From Cellulosimicrobium sp. Marseille-Q4280 (GTDB lineage: Bacteria > Actinomycetota > Actinomycetes > Actinomycetales > Cellulomonadaceae): a stretch of DNA of 64,000 nt. The stretch covers positions 310,001-374,000 of the forward strand of contig NZ_CALPBY010000004.1 of assembly GCF_943181405.1 (NCBI RefSeq), written 5' to 3'. Made by a program: the position numbers and the translations under genes. Under the pieces are notes generated by a model. That model was not told the origin of the DNA, ran no database searches, and was given only the letters and a program-made list of their open reading frames with translations. Below, piece after piece: positions 8,778-17,832 of the stretch (positions within the stretch are counted from its first letter, which is position 1; every line of letters starts with the position of its first letter).

Positions 8778-8854
8778 CACCGGCGCGTCGCGGCCGCCGT
8801 GTGGGCGGCGGACGCCAGACTCTCTCGGGCAGGCGGCGAGAGGGACGGTGCGAC

Positions 8855-9913
8855 ATGGACCAGCAGAAGGCACGAGAGATCAAGACGCAGCTCGCGGACT
8901 ACGCGCGCGAGCTCGCCGAGCGCAGCGGCGCGGTCATCGAGGCGAGCGGGGTGCCCGACGGCGCGGTGGACGCCGTGCGCGCCCCGACGCTCGCGCTCGG
9001 GCTCGCCCCGCGCGACGGCGGCGGGTACGCCATCGCGGTCCGGTACCGGCTCGGCGTGCCCGCGGCACGCAGCATCGCGCGAAAGGTCGCGTCGGAGGCC
9101 GGGGACACGGTCGACGTGCGCCGCACCGGGCGGATCCGCCCGCTCGCGGCACCGGACGCGGCGGACCCCTCGGCACCGGGCCTGCGCCCGCCCGTCGTGA
9201 CGGCGCAGGCGTCGGGCGAGACCGGTCGTGCGCGGCCGCTTCGTCCCGGTGTGTCGATCGCGAACGTCGACGTCACCGCCGGGACGCTCGGCGCGTTCGT
9301 CCGGTCGACGACGCCGGTCGAGGGCGCTGCCGCGGACGCCGTCTACGCGCTCTCGAACTGGCACGTCCTGGCGGGCTCGACGACGGCGGAGGTCGGGGAC
9401 GTCGTCGTGCAGCCCGGCCCGGCCGACGGCGGCGGGCCGCGCGACCGGGTGGGCACGCTCGCTCGGCTCGTGCCGCTCGTGGCGGGCGAGACGCAGACCG
9501 TCGACGCGGCGATCGCGCTGCTCGACGAGCCGGAGGTGGACCTCGAGTACCCCGTCGGCCGCATCACGACGACGGCGCGGGCCGAGGGCGGGGAGGCGGT
9601 CGGCAAGATCGGTCGCACCACGTCCGTCACGAGCGGCCGCGTCACGGCGATCGAGCTCGACGACGTCGTCGTCGGCTACGGCGACGAGCTCGGCGCGCTG
9701 CGCTTCGACGACCAGATCGAGGTCGAGTCCACGGGCAGCGGCCCGTTCTCGCGCGGCGGCGACTCGGGGTCGCTCGTGTACCGCGAGGACGGTGTGGCGC
9801 TCGGGCTGCTCTTCGCCGGGTCGGAGACGGGCGGGACGAACGGGACCGGCCTCACGTACTGCAACGCGATCGACACGGTGCTCGAGCGGCTGGGCGTGTC
9901 GCTGCTGGGGTGA
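8855..9913 (+). CDS. Trypsin-like serine protease, cytoplasmic type
   Basis: 352 residues. The C-terminal two thirds show a chymotrypsin-fold triad: His near 170 in SNWHVLAG, Asp near 218 in TVDAAIALLD, and Ser near 304 in RGGDSGSLVY. No signal peptide or membrane helix is seen, so it may act inside the cell or leave by another route. The first 110 residues form a separate small domain: a helix (AREIKTQLADYAREL) followed by strands (LALGLAP, YAIAVRY, TVDVRRTGRI). The same layout is found alone in the next gene. The ATG at 8855 follows a GAGAGG sequence. The substrate is unknown. Domain order suggests a protease whose N-terminal domain binds a partner or inhibits the enzyme. Confidence 0.75.
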   Translation: MDQQKAREIKTQLADYARELAERSGAVIEASGVPDGAVDAVRAPTLALGLAPRDGGGYAIAVRYRLGVPAARSIARKVASEAGDTVDVRRTGRIRPLAAPDAADPSAPGLRPPVVTAQASGETGRARPLRPGVSIANVDVTAGTLGAFVRSTTPVEGAAADAVYALSNWHVLAGSTTAEVGDVVVQPGPADGGGPRDRVGTLARLVPLVAGETQTVDAAIALLDEPEVDLEYPVGRITTTARAEGGEAVGKIGRTTSVTSGRVTAIELDDVVVGYGDELGALRFDDQIEVESTGSGPFSRGGDSGSLVYREDGVALGLLFAGSETGGTNGTGLTYCNAIDTVLERLGVSLLG

Positions 9914-9991
9914 CGGCCGGGGCCGTCAGGACCTCCGTCCCGTGACCTCGCGGCCCGCAGGGTCCACAATGGTTCGAGGAGGTGGTGCCTC

Positions 9992-10258
9992 GTGGCGACC
10001 CTCGAACGAGCACGCGACGCCAAGACGATGCTGCGCGACGAGATCGCGGGCACGGACGGCGTGACCGGCGTCGGGCTGACCCGCTCGGCCGCGCAACCCG
10101 CACGGCAGCATGCCGACGCGGTCCGGCAGGGCGGAGACGACTGGGTCCTGCGGGTCAACGTGACGTCGCGCGACGTCGTCGTCCCGCAGTCCGTGGACGG
10201 CGTGGACGTCGAGGTCCGCGTCGTCGGCGCGGTGACGCCGAGCGCGCCGACGGGCTGA
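9992..10258 (+). CDS. Small protein related to the protease N-domain
   Basis: 88 residues, GTG start with GGAGG upstream. The sequence has an N-terminal helix (ERARDAKTMLRDEIAG), then VTGVGLT, WVLRVNV and VDVEVRVVGAV strands. This follows the first domain of the adjacent protease element by element (AREIKTQL, LALGLAP, YAIAVRY, VDVRRTGRI). It has no protease domain. I infer a stand-alone copy of the regulatory domain, either an inhibitor or targeting partner of the protease or a remnant of a duplicated protease gene. It sits 78 bases after the protease gene on the same strand. Confidence 0.6.
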   Translation: MATLERARDAKTMLRDEIAGTDGVTGVGLTRSAAQPARQHADAVRQGGDDWVLRVNVTSRDVVVPQSVDGVDVEVRVVGAVTPSAPTG

Positions 10259-10278
10259 GCGTGCCGGGAGGCTGAGCC

Positions 10279-11505
10279 TCAGCCGCCGAGGCGCTCGTCG
10301 AGCCAGTCGAACATGCGCTGCTCGGTGAGGGCTCGCGCGAGCGGCTGGCAGTGGTAGTTCGCGCCCTCGGCCGCCGTGAACCGCACGACCGTCGAGACGT
10401 CCGGGGAGAGCCGCGCGAGCTCCTGGGACTGGCCCGGCCAGAACTGCTCGTCCTCCGGGTCGGTGAGGAGGAGCGGCGTGGTGATGCGTGCGGCGACGTC
10501 CCGGGCGTCGTACCTGCGCACCTCGCGCATCGTCGCGGCGTAGCCCTCGACGCCGTACGGGCGGGCACGGAACCGCCACGTGCGGGCCGTCGCCCTGGAC
10601 AGCCGCATCCCGAGCTCCATGTCGCGGTCGAACGCGTGGTCGTCGCCCTTGTCGAGGAGCTTGAGCAGGCTCTTGGGCACCTGCGTCTCCCACGAGGCGG
10701 CGACGTCGACGACGCCCGGGTCGAGGACCGCCGCCGCGGGCCGGTGCTCGAACGCGAGGGCGCGCGCCACCCAGTAGCCCGCCTGGCTGATGCCGTACAC
10801 GGCGATCCGCTCCGGGTCGACGTCGGGACGACCGGCGAGCGCGTCGACCACCGGCGTGAGGACGGCCTCGAAGTCGGGGCGGAACGGGACGCCGTGCTCG
10901 AACAGCATCGACTGCTGCCCGGGGCCGTCGAACACCAGCGCGTGGTAGCCGCGGGCCAGCGCGCCGTGCACGCACGCGCTCCACAGCGACGGCAGCGAAC
11001 CGTCCGAGCCGTTGACGGCGACGACCACCGGCCTCGGGCCGTCGGTCCCGGACCCCGCTGCCGCGCGGAACAGGTAGCCCGGCAGGGTCCTGCCCTCGTA
11101 GGGGATCGCGACGCGCTCGACGTCGAGGCCGGACGTGTCGACCCACCGATCCCACTGCGCGCGGTGCTTGCGGAACGTCGGGAGCAGCGCGTCGTCGGAC
11201 TCCAGCGCCGCCACCGCGTTCACGGCGACGGCGTAGTACGTGGCCGCGCGCAGCGACGCCGCGGCGGCGCTCGTGCGGTGGCCGGCCCGTGCCGCGTCGT
11301 CGACCTGGCCCGCGGTGCGGTCCCCCAGGTCGGACCACGCGGCAAACCACGCGTCGTGGTCCTTCTCCTTGACGCCCCCGACGGCGGCGAGCACCTCTCC
11401 GACGTCGGACGCACCGGAGAACGCATGGCCCAGGACCGTGCGGATCTCGTAGTCGAGGTCGTGGCTGCCGGAGAACCCGGCCGTGAACGGGTCGTGACCG
11501 GACAT
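10279..11505 (-). CDS. Alpha/beta hydrolase, dipeptidyl-peptidase-like
   Basis: 408 residues from the ATG at 11505, which has GAGGGGG 5 bases upstream. The N-terminal third is helical (a cap-like extension). It is followed by a canonical alpha/beta-hydrolase core: PVVVAVNGSDGS near the oxyanion site, the nucleophile elbow VYGISQAGYW (Ser in GISQAG), an acidic segment LLLTDPEDEQFWPGQ with the likely catalytic Asp, and the His in AEGANYHCQ. This arrangement matches the acyl-peptidase or pseudooxynicotine-hydrolase-like group. No signal peptide. The gene is convergent with the small protein gene, with 20 bases between the stops. The physiological substrate is not evident. Confidence 0.75.
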   Translation of the reverse strand: MSGHDPFTAGFSGSHDLDYEIRTVLGHAFSGASDVGEVLAAVGGVKEKDHDAWFAAWSDLGDRTAGQVDDAARAGHRTSAAAASLRAATYYAVAVNAVAALESDDALLPTFRKHRAQWDRWVDTSGLDVERVAIPYEGRTLPGYLFRAAAGSGTDGPRPVVVAVNGSDGSLPSLWSACVHGALARGYHALVFDGPGQQSMLFEHGVPFRPDFEAVLTPVVDALAGRPDVDPERIAVYGISQAGYWVARALAFEHRPAAAVLDPGVVDVAASWETQVPKSLLKLLDKGDDHAFDRDMELGMRLSRATARTWRFRARPYGVEGYAATMREVRRYDARDVAARITTPLLLTDPEDEQFWPGQSQELARLSPDVSTVVRFTAAEGANYHCQPLARALTEQRMFDWLDERLGG

Positions 11506-11583
11506 GATGCCCCCTCGCCGACGGGTCGGACGTCTCCCAGGGTGCTCCTCCCCGGGAGATCCGACCAGCGGGGACAATGAGGC

Positions 11584-13773
11584 GTGACATCTCGCGCTCC
11601 CCGGTCGACCACCACCCGTCTGCCCCGTGTCCGGGCCTCCGAGCTGCGCGGTCGCGGCTGGCTCAACACCGGCGGCAAGGACGTGGCCCTCGCCGACCTG
11701 CGCGGCAAGGTCGTGATCCTCGACTTCTGGACCTTCTGCTGCGTCAACTGTCTCCACGTCCTCGACGAGCTGCGCGAGCTCGAGGAGGCGCACCGCGACG
11801 AGCTCGTGATCATCGGCGTGCACTCGCCGAAGTTCGAGCACGAGGCCGACCCCGACGCCCTGGCTGCTGCCGTCGAGCGGTACGAGGTGCACCACCCCGT
11901 GCTCGACGACCCCGAGCTCGTGACATGGTCCGCGTACACCGCGCGCGCCTGGCCGACGCTCGTCGTCATCGACCCCGAGGGGTACGTCGTCGCGCAGATG
12001 GCAGGGGAGGGCCACGCCTCGGCGATCGCGGTGCTCGTCGACGAGCTCGTCGCGGAGCACGAGGCCCGCGGCACCCTGCACCGTGGCTCAGGCCCCTACG
12101 TACCGCCGGCCCCGACGTCCGGCACGCTGCGGTTCCCCGCCAAGGCGATCACGCTGCCGGGCGGCAACCTGCTCGTCGCGGACGCCGGTCACCACTCGCT
12201 CGCCGAGCTCGCGCCTGACACCGAGACGCTCGTCCGCCGCATCGGCACCGGCGAGCGCGGGCTCGTCGACGGCACGCCCGACGTCGCGCGGTTCAGCGAG
12301 CCGAACGGCCTGTGCCTCGTGCCGGACGGTCTGCGGGCGTCGCTCGGGTACGACGTGCTCGTCACCGACACGGTGAACCATGCGTTGCGGGGCGTGCGGT
12401 TGTCGGACGGCGTCGTGACGACCGTCGCCGGGACGGGCGAGCAGTTCATGGTCGGTGGGGTCGAGAACGTCGTCTTCTCGTCGGGCATCGCGTCGGGTGC
12501 TGTGGTCGGGGCGGCCGGGGACGGTGGTGGTGGCGGGTCTACCATCCGGTCGCTCGTTCCTCGCGACCTCCCGCCAGACCCGCCACGACCCGCCACCACC
12601 ACCGTCCCCGCCCTGTCCTCCGAGCGTCGCCTCGGTCCCTTCGATCCCCGTGCCACGTACGAGCCGCTCGAAGTGAAGCTGTCGTCGCCGTGGGACGTGG
12701 CGTGGTCCGGCGAGCTGGGCGGTTTCGTCGTCGCGATGGCCGGGAACCACACCCTGTGGGCGTTCGACGGGGGGTGGAAGATCGGGCTGCTCGCCGGGAC
12801 GATGAACGAAGGGCTCGAGGACGGGCGCGGCGAGGATGCGTGGTTCGCGCAGCCGTCCGGGTTGGCCGTGGCTGCCGACGGGGCCGTCTGGGTCGCGGAC
12901 GCGGAGACGTCGGCGCTGCGCCGTGTCGACGGGCTACGTGGCGGCGTCGCGGTCGTGCCGGACGGAGTGTCGGTGCGGACGGCCGTCGGGCAGGGGCTGT
13001 TCGACTTCGGGCACCGGGACGGGCCGACCGACCAGGCGCTGTTCCAGCACCCGCTGGGGGTCGCGGTGCTGCCCGACGGGAGCGTCGTCGTCGCCGACAC
13101 GTACGACGGCGCGATCCGTCGCGTCGTGCTCGACGGCGCGGCGTCGGGCGCCGACGTCGGGGACGACGCCGCCGGGACGCGGCTCGCGGGCGAGGTCACG
13201 ACGCTGGCGACCGGGCTCGCCGAGCCGAGCGACGTCGTCGTGCAGGTGGTCGAGGATGCCGACGGGCCGGCGCAGGTCCACCTGCTCGTCGTCGAGTCGA
13301 CGGCGCACCGGATCACGCGCGTCGCGCTGCCCGCCGACCTCGCGGGAGAGGTGCTCGACGGCGGCGCGCACCGCACGCAGCGACCCGTCACCGAGATCGC
13401 GGCCGGGGCGCTGCGGCTCGACGTGCCGTTCGTGCCCGCGCCCGGTCAGAAGCTCGACGACCGGTTCGGGCCGTCGACCGAGCTCCGCGTGAGCGCGACG
13501 CCGCCGGAGCTGCTGCTCGCCGGCGCGGGCACGGGCACGGAGCTCGGCCGCGACCTGGCGATCGACCCCGCCGTGACCGAGGGGGTGCTGCACGTGACGG
13601 CTCGGGCTGCGTCGTGCGACGTCGTGCCGCTCGGACCCGACGGCCGGCCGGACCCGGACGTCTTCCCTGCGTGCCACCTCGCGCAGCAGGACTGGGGCGT
13701 CCCGGTGCGCGTCGTCGCCGGGGACGGCACGCCGGGAGCCGTCCCGGAGCTCACGCTCCCGCTGCGCGGCTGA
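11584..13773 (+). CDS. Thioredoxin-NHL repeat protein (NHLRC2-like)
   Basis: 729 residues. Residues about 20-165 form a thioredoxin/TlpA-like domain with the motif FWTFCCVNCLHVLDEL (CVNC at the redox site). Residues 190-560 form an NHL beta-propeller with repeats such as LLVADAGHHSLAEL, DVLVTDTVNHALRGV, VWVADAETSALRRV and VVVADTYDGAIRRV. A short beta-rich C-terminal domain follows. This is the architecture of vertebrate NHLRC2 and its bacterial relatives. A Gly/Pro-rich insert (about 305-345) breaks the propeller and coincides with a perfect DNA inverted repeat. A GACAAT -10-like box at 11573-11578 lies 5 bases before the GTG, so the message may be leaderless. The 3' end overlaps the convergent gene by 23 bases. 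Confidence 0.82.
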   Translation: MTSRAPRSTTTRLPRVRASELRGRGWLNTGGKDVALADLRGKVVILDFWTFCCVNCLHVLDELRELEEAHRDELVIIGVHSPKFEHEADPDALAAAVERYEVHHPVLDDPELVTWSAYTARAWPTLVVIDPEGYVVAQMAGEGHASAIAVLVDELVAEHEARGTLHRGSGPYVPPAPTSGTLRFPAKAITLPGGNLLVADAGHHSLAELAPDTETLVRRIGTGERGLVDGTPDVARFSEPNGLCLVPDGLRASLGYDVLVTDTVNHALRGVRLSDGVVTTVAGTGEQFMVGGVENVVFSSGIASGAVVGAAGDGGGGGSTIRSLVPRDLPPDPPRPATTTVPALSSERRLGPFDPRATYEPLEVKLSSPWDVAWSGELGGFVVAMAGNHTLWAFDGGWKIGLLAGTMNEGLEDGRGEDAWFAQPSGLAVAADGAVWVADAETSALRRVDGLRGGVAVVPDGVSVRTAVGQGLFDFGHRDGPTDQALFQHPLGVAVLPDGSVVVADTYDGAIRRVVLDGAASGADVGDDAAGTRLAGEVTTLATGLAEPSDVVVQVVEDADGPAQVHLLVVESTAHRITRVALPADLAGEVLDGGAHRTQRPVTEIAAGALRLDVPFVPAPGQKLDDRFGPSTELRVSATPPELLLAGAGTGTELGRDLAIDPAVTEGVLHVTARAASCDVVPLGPDGRPDPDVFPACHLAQQDWGVPVRVVAGDGTPGAVPELTLPLRG
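12516..12610. repeat. 24-bp perfect inverted repeat inside the NHL gene
   Basis: Arms at 12516-12539 and 12587-12610 are exact reverse complements (24 bp), separated by 47 bases. The element is in frame and encodes the Gly-rich and Pro-rich low-complexity insert of the NHL propeller. It could be a short palindromic insertion element fixed within the gene. Confidence 0.7.
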
Positions 13774-16399
13774 CGAGGCGGCGCGCCGTCTTGGCGGCGC
13801 GCGACGCCCCGGTGAACCCCCCTGCCCACTCCCGGAAGTCGAGGTCCTCGACGTCCCCGTGGCCGCCCCGCGCGGACTCCTCCTCGAGGCGGTCGAGCAG
13901 CGACGACAGCCCGCGGGTGCTGCGGTCGACTCGCGGGAGCAGACGCACCAGGACGTCCACCACCGCGTCGCGAGCACCCGGGGCCGCGTCGGCCGCGTCG
14001 CCGAGCGCAGGCCCCCAGCGCGACACCGTCGCGGCCGGCGCGAGCAGGGCCATCGCGTCTGCCACCTCTGCCGCGCTGACGCGCCCAGGTACGACGAGTG
14101 CCGCGAACACGTCCGCAGCGCGCACCCTGTCGGAGTGCTCGCTCGCCGCGAGCCCCGCCGCGATCGTCGCCGCACTGAGCGATCCCGTGCGCCCGGGGTG
14201 CGTGAGCAGCGCGTCGAGCACGATGGGGACGTCCGGCTCGCGGGTCGACCAGGTCAGGGACGCGTCGAGCACGGAGCGGACGCCGGCGACCAGGAAGTGC
14301 TCGGCGTCGTGCGGGAACGTCGTGGCTGTCCAGGCGTGCCAGTCGTTGAGGTGCTCGGCGTCGTAGTGCCGGACGGTGCGGCTCGTGACGGCAGGGGGCT
14401 CGCGGTACGTCGTGGCGTGCGGTGACACACGGTCGACGGCGACGGTGAACCTCCAGACGTGTCGGCCGTACGACAGCTCCACGCGGGGCCTGACGTTCGC
14501 CGCGATCGGCAGTCCACGCCCAGTGGTCCCGAGACCCGCGTCCACCAGCGCCGGGTCCGCGCAGAGCGGGTCGCGCGTGCGCGACGCCGCCACCCACCAC
14601 GCGGCCGTGCCGCGGTCGACGTCGTGGCGCACGATGTCGGCGGACGCAGCGGGCCCTCCCAGAGCGTGCACGACCACCCGGGACAGGGTGGGGTCCAGAG
14701 GCACCCCCGCCGTGCGCCAGGCGCTGAGCGCGGCCGGTCGTCCGTCGGGATGAAGCCGCAGCAGCGCGGCGGCGAGGTCGTTCGTCCTCGGCGTGCCAGG
14801 CGTGCCAGGCGTGCCGAGCAGGTCGAGCAGACGCCGGACGAACGCCTCGGGGTCGATCCACGGGCCGTTCGTCGGCGTGGCGAGGAGCGGCGTACGAGGT
14901 GCAGCACCGGACAGCCCTGCCCCCACCTCGGCGAGGCGCTCGCGCAGGAAGCCGGTCTCGGCGGGCCTCGGTGAGGCGTGCGGGCCCGGTGGTACCGGGG
15001 TGCCGCACGCGTCGAGAACCATGTCGGCGATCGCTGCAGAGACCGGGGATCCCCACTCCATGCCGTCGCGTTCCCGCTGGGCGACGGTACGTGCGCGACG
15101 GGCGAGCGGTGCGAGCGCGAAAGGGTCGGGCAGGACCGCGAGTGCTGCCAGCACCTGCTCCACCTCGAGCGGGTCGGAAGCATCCTCGAGGAGGGCCGCC
15201 GTGCGTTCCAGGGCCTCGCCGGCGGACACCGGCGGGGGTAGCCGCAGCGCGGGTGGTGACCATTTCGTCGAATCGGCTTGTGCGGGTGTCTCCGTGGAGT
15301 CGGCAGCAGGTCGTGCGACCCGGGCGGAGAGCGTCGGATGGACCGGCGTGTCGACGGCACGGTGGAGAGCGCCGGCTCGTTCCAGGACGTCGAGGGCACG
15401 GGACTGCACGTCGACGTGCGGGTGGTCGAGAGCGCGTACGGCGCTCTCCAGCACGGTCGGGTCCGCGGGGAGGCGCCTGGCGACGACGTCGAGCAGGCGC
15501 ACCGCCTTCAGGGCGGTGCCCTTCCCGGCCGTCGCGAACACGACGCCCAGGCCAGGTCCGACGGTCGCGTCGTCGAGGAGACCGGACTTCTCGACCGTGC
15601 AGAGACGGTCGACGGCGAAGGTCACCGAGGCGGGGACGCTCGACCGCACGACGGCGAGGAACGCGGGCTGCCTGCGCGCGAGCTCGGCCGGAGTCGGGTC
15701 CAGCGCTGTGAAGGTCCGCGCGAACCATCCCGCCTGATAGGCCCCCAGGTCGCTCACGAGCGCACCGAGACAGGCGTCGAGCGCTCGGTCGCGGTCCACG
15801 GTGCCGTCCGCAGCGAGCTCGACCACCGTCTGGGTCCACGACCCTCCGCCGTACCTGCCGTACCTGTCGGCGTTCGTCAGGCTCACCTCCCCGCCGCCCT
15901 CGGTCGAGAACATCGGCCAGAAGCAGCGGTCCACGAGCTCGGGGTCCTCACGGATCACGTACGCCGAGGTCGCGTCGTCGCTCCGGCGGGTGCACAGCCC
16001 GCTGACGAACGCGAGCACGTAGTCCCGGTCCGGGTCGAGAGCGACCGCCCCGAGACGCTCCAACGTCCGGATCGTGACGAACTCCGGACGGAAGAGAAGG
16101 GTCTCCGACATGTTCTCCACCTCCCTTCTCACGGTGTCCGGTAGCCACCGCGGCGGGGTGTCGGAGGAACGGAGCGGGCGCTCACCGTCGGCGAGGGCCT
16201 CGAGCGCCGAGCAGACAGCACGCCAGGTGATCAGGTGACGCTCCCAGTCACGCACGCCCGGGTCCGCGGCACGCGCGGCATCGCCCCGCTCCTGGAGCAT
16301 GCCGAACACGTCGGCGCGAGGGACTCCGCGGAGCCGCGAGAACGGTACTGAGGGGTACACGGGTAGGAGGATCGCACCTTCCGCCGACAGGGACGCCAC
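13751..16399 (-). CDS. DUF6493-like helical-repeat protein A
   Basis: 882 residues, GTG start with GGGAGG 7 bases upstream. No catalytic motif or membrane segment. The N-terminal half shows the DUF6493-type signature: WFARTFTALDPTPAELARRQ, then FAVDRLCTVEKSGLLDD, TAGKGTALKAVRLLDVVARR and HPHVDVQSRALDVLE, which read as HEAT-like alpha-helical repeats. The C-terminal part (LDALLTHPGRTG, AAGLAASEHSDRVRAADVF) parallels the C-terminus of the gene at 17829. The middle is Pro-rich and variable. It is divergent from the SWIM gene, with only 44 bases between starts, so the genes probably share a control region. In other actinobacteria such proteins occur with SWIM proteins, MoxR-type ATPases and VWA proteins (recalled, not checked here). 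A scaffold role is likely. Confidence 0.65.
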   Translation of the reverse strand: MASLSAEGAILLPVYPSVPFSRLRGVPRADVFGMLQERGDAARAADPGVRDWERHLITWRAVCSALEALADGERPLRSSDTPPRWLPDTVRREVENMSETLLFRPEFVTIRTLERLGAVALDPDRDYVLAFVSGLCTRRSDDATSAYVIREDPELVDRCFWPMFSTEGGGEVSLTNADRYGRYGGGSWTQTVVELAADGTVDRDRALDACLGALVSDLGAYQAGWFARTFTALDPTPAELARRQPAFLAVVRSSVPASVTFAVDRLCTVEKSGLLDDATVGPGLGVVFATAGKGTALKAVRLLDVVARRLPADPTVLESAVRALDHPHVDVQSRALDVLERAGALHRAVDTPVHPTLSARVARPAADSTETPAQADSTKWSPPALRLPPPVSAGEALERTAALLEDASDPLEVEQVLAALAVLPDPFALAPLARRARTVAQRERDGMEWGSPVSAAIADMVLDACGTPVPPGPHASPRPAETGFLRERLAEVGAGLSGAAPRTPLLATPTNGPWIDPEAFVRRLLDLLGTPGTPGTPRTNDLAAALLRLHPDGRPAALSAWRTAGVPLDPTLSRVVVHALGGPAASADIVRHDVDRGTAAWWVAASRTRDPLCADPALVDAGLGTTGRGLPIAANVRPRVELSYGRHVWRFTVAVDRVSPHATTYREPPAVTSRTVRHYDAEHLNDWHAWTATTFPHDAEHFLVAGVRSVLDASLTWSTREPDVPIVLDALLTHPGRTGSLSAATIAAGLAASEHSDRVRAADVFAALVVPGRVSAAEVADAMALLAPAATVSRWGPALGDAADAAPGARDAVVDVLVRLLPRVDRSTRGLSSLLDRLEEESARGGHGDVEDLDFREWAGGFTGASRAAKTARRLVSRAAGA

Positions 16400-16443
16400 C
16401 GGGCACCTCCCGTTCTGTCGGTCCGGGCACCTACGCTGCCGCC

Positions 16444-17832
16444 ATGTCCACGACGACGGAGCAGACGCTCCGCTACGCGCGGCCCTCGCTGATGAGCCCC
16501 GGCTCGCGGGGGAACGAGCTCATGCTGTCGACGAGCGGCGGGGTGTCGACGTCGGGAGAGACGGACCACCCCCGCTTCTTCGACGACTTCCTCGGGCACG
16601 CCGAGCAGAACGCGGCGGCGCTGCTCGCCGTCTCTCGCGTGGCGCGCACGCGCTTCTACACGCCACCCGGCATGCTCGCGGCCGCACTCCGCGCCGCTGA
16701 CCCCGTGGTCACGAGCAACGGCGACCGCCTGCGGTTCGAGAGCTTCTCCGCGTGCTGCGGCGTCTATGCCCGTCTCGACCTCCTCCCTGGGAGCCTGGAG
16801 GCACCCGCGCTCGCGAGCGGGACCACCAACGTCGACTTCAACCCGCCCGTCCGTGAGGCCCTCGCCCGTGTCGGTGGCCGTGACCCCCTCCACCTCCGGG
16901 TCGGGGAGGACGTGGTCGTCACCACGCTCGACGGTTCCGTCACCGAGAAGAAGGTGCCCCTTCCGGAACGGTGGTTGCGCGGTTTCGCGGAGGCGCAGGT
17001 CGCCGCGGCAGGGATGGAGCCGGTCATCGACGTCGCCGCCGTGGAGGCGCGGCGCTTCCTGCGCTCGCTCCCGCGGACCCCGTCCCGCGGCAGCCTGTGG
17101 GTCACGTCGACGACCTCTGGGCTGCGGCTGGCGAGCCGACCGTCGGGACCCAGCGTCGGGCTCTCGGGCGTCGAGCGGCTGCGCGTCGCCGAGCCACTGC
17201 TCCGGTTCGCCCGCAGGCTGCGGATCTACACGCGAGTGGTCGACGACGGAGCGGTCGCCGCGAGCGTGTGGGAGGTGGAGCTCGACGACGCCCGGTTGGT
17301 GCTCGGGATCAGTCCGGAGCGCTCGCGCGGGTTCTCCGGCGAGGGCGGTGTGCTGGTCGATCTCGCGGACGACGCGGCCGTCGACGACGCCGATCTGGTC
17401 TCCGCGGTCCTGGCGTTCGAGCCTGTCGTGGACGTCGATCACCTGAGCTGCGAGACGCGTCTGACCACGGAACGGGTTCGTCGGGCCCTGACGCGTCTCG
17501 GTGCCGCGGGTCGGGTCGGGTTCGACGTCGCGGAGCGAGCGTACTTCCACCGCGAGCTGCCCTACGACCGCGAGTCCATCGACCGGATGCACCCCCGCCT
17601 CGCCGGTGCCCGCGCCCTGGTCGCCGACGGCGCCGTCCGGTTCGTCCGCCTGGGTCCGGCGGGTGGGGGCGACGACTGGCGCACCGCGCACGTGCGCAGC
17701 GGCGACGTGGAGCACGTGGTCCGGCTCGGGCCGCAGGGCGACCGGTGCACGTGCCCCTGGTTCGCGAGGCACCGGGACTTGCGGGGACCGTGCAAGCACG
17801 TGCTGGCCGCTCGCGCGGCGAGCACCTCGTGA
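16444..17832 (+). CDS. SWIM zinc-finger protein
   Basis: 462 residues. The C-terminus has a SWIM motif, CTCPW near residue 435 followed by GPCKHVLA near 450 (CxC...CxH), which binds zinc and mediates DNA or protein contact. The rest lacks an enzyme motif. The N-terminal region (RFYTPPGMLAAALRAADPVV) is typical of YehQ-like SWIM proteins. A TACGCT box lies 6 bases before the ATG and there is no good ribosome site, so a leaderless message is likely. The stop overlaps the GTG of the following DUF6493-like gene (GTGA), so the two are translated together. Probable role: nucleic-acid or partner-binding module of the DUF6493-SWIM system. Confidence 0.8.
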   Translation: MSTTTEQTLRYARPSLMSPGSRGNELMLSTSGGVSTSGETDHPRFFDDFLGHAEQNAAALLAVSRVARTRFYTPPGMLAAALRAADPVVTSNGDRLRFESFSACCGVYARLDLLPGSLEAPALASGTTNVDFNPPVREALARVGGRDPLHLRVGEDVVVTTLDGSVTEKKVPLPERWLRGFAEAQVAAAGMEPVIDVAAVEARRFLRSLPRTPSRGSLWVTSTTSGLRLASRPSGPSVGLSGVERLRVAEPLLRFARRLRIYTRVVDDGAVAASVWEVELDDARLVLGISPERSRGFSGEGGVLVDLADDAAVDDADLVSAVLAFEPVVDVDHLSCETRLTTERVRRALTRLGAAGRVGFDVAERAYFHRELPYDRESIDRMHPRLAGARALVADGAVRFVRLGPAGGGDDWRTAHVRSGDVEHVVRLGPQGDRCTCPWFARHRDLRGPCKHVLAARAASTS

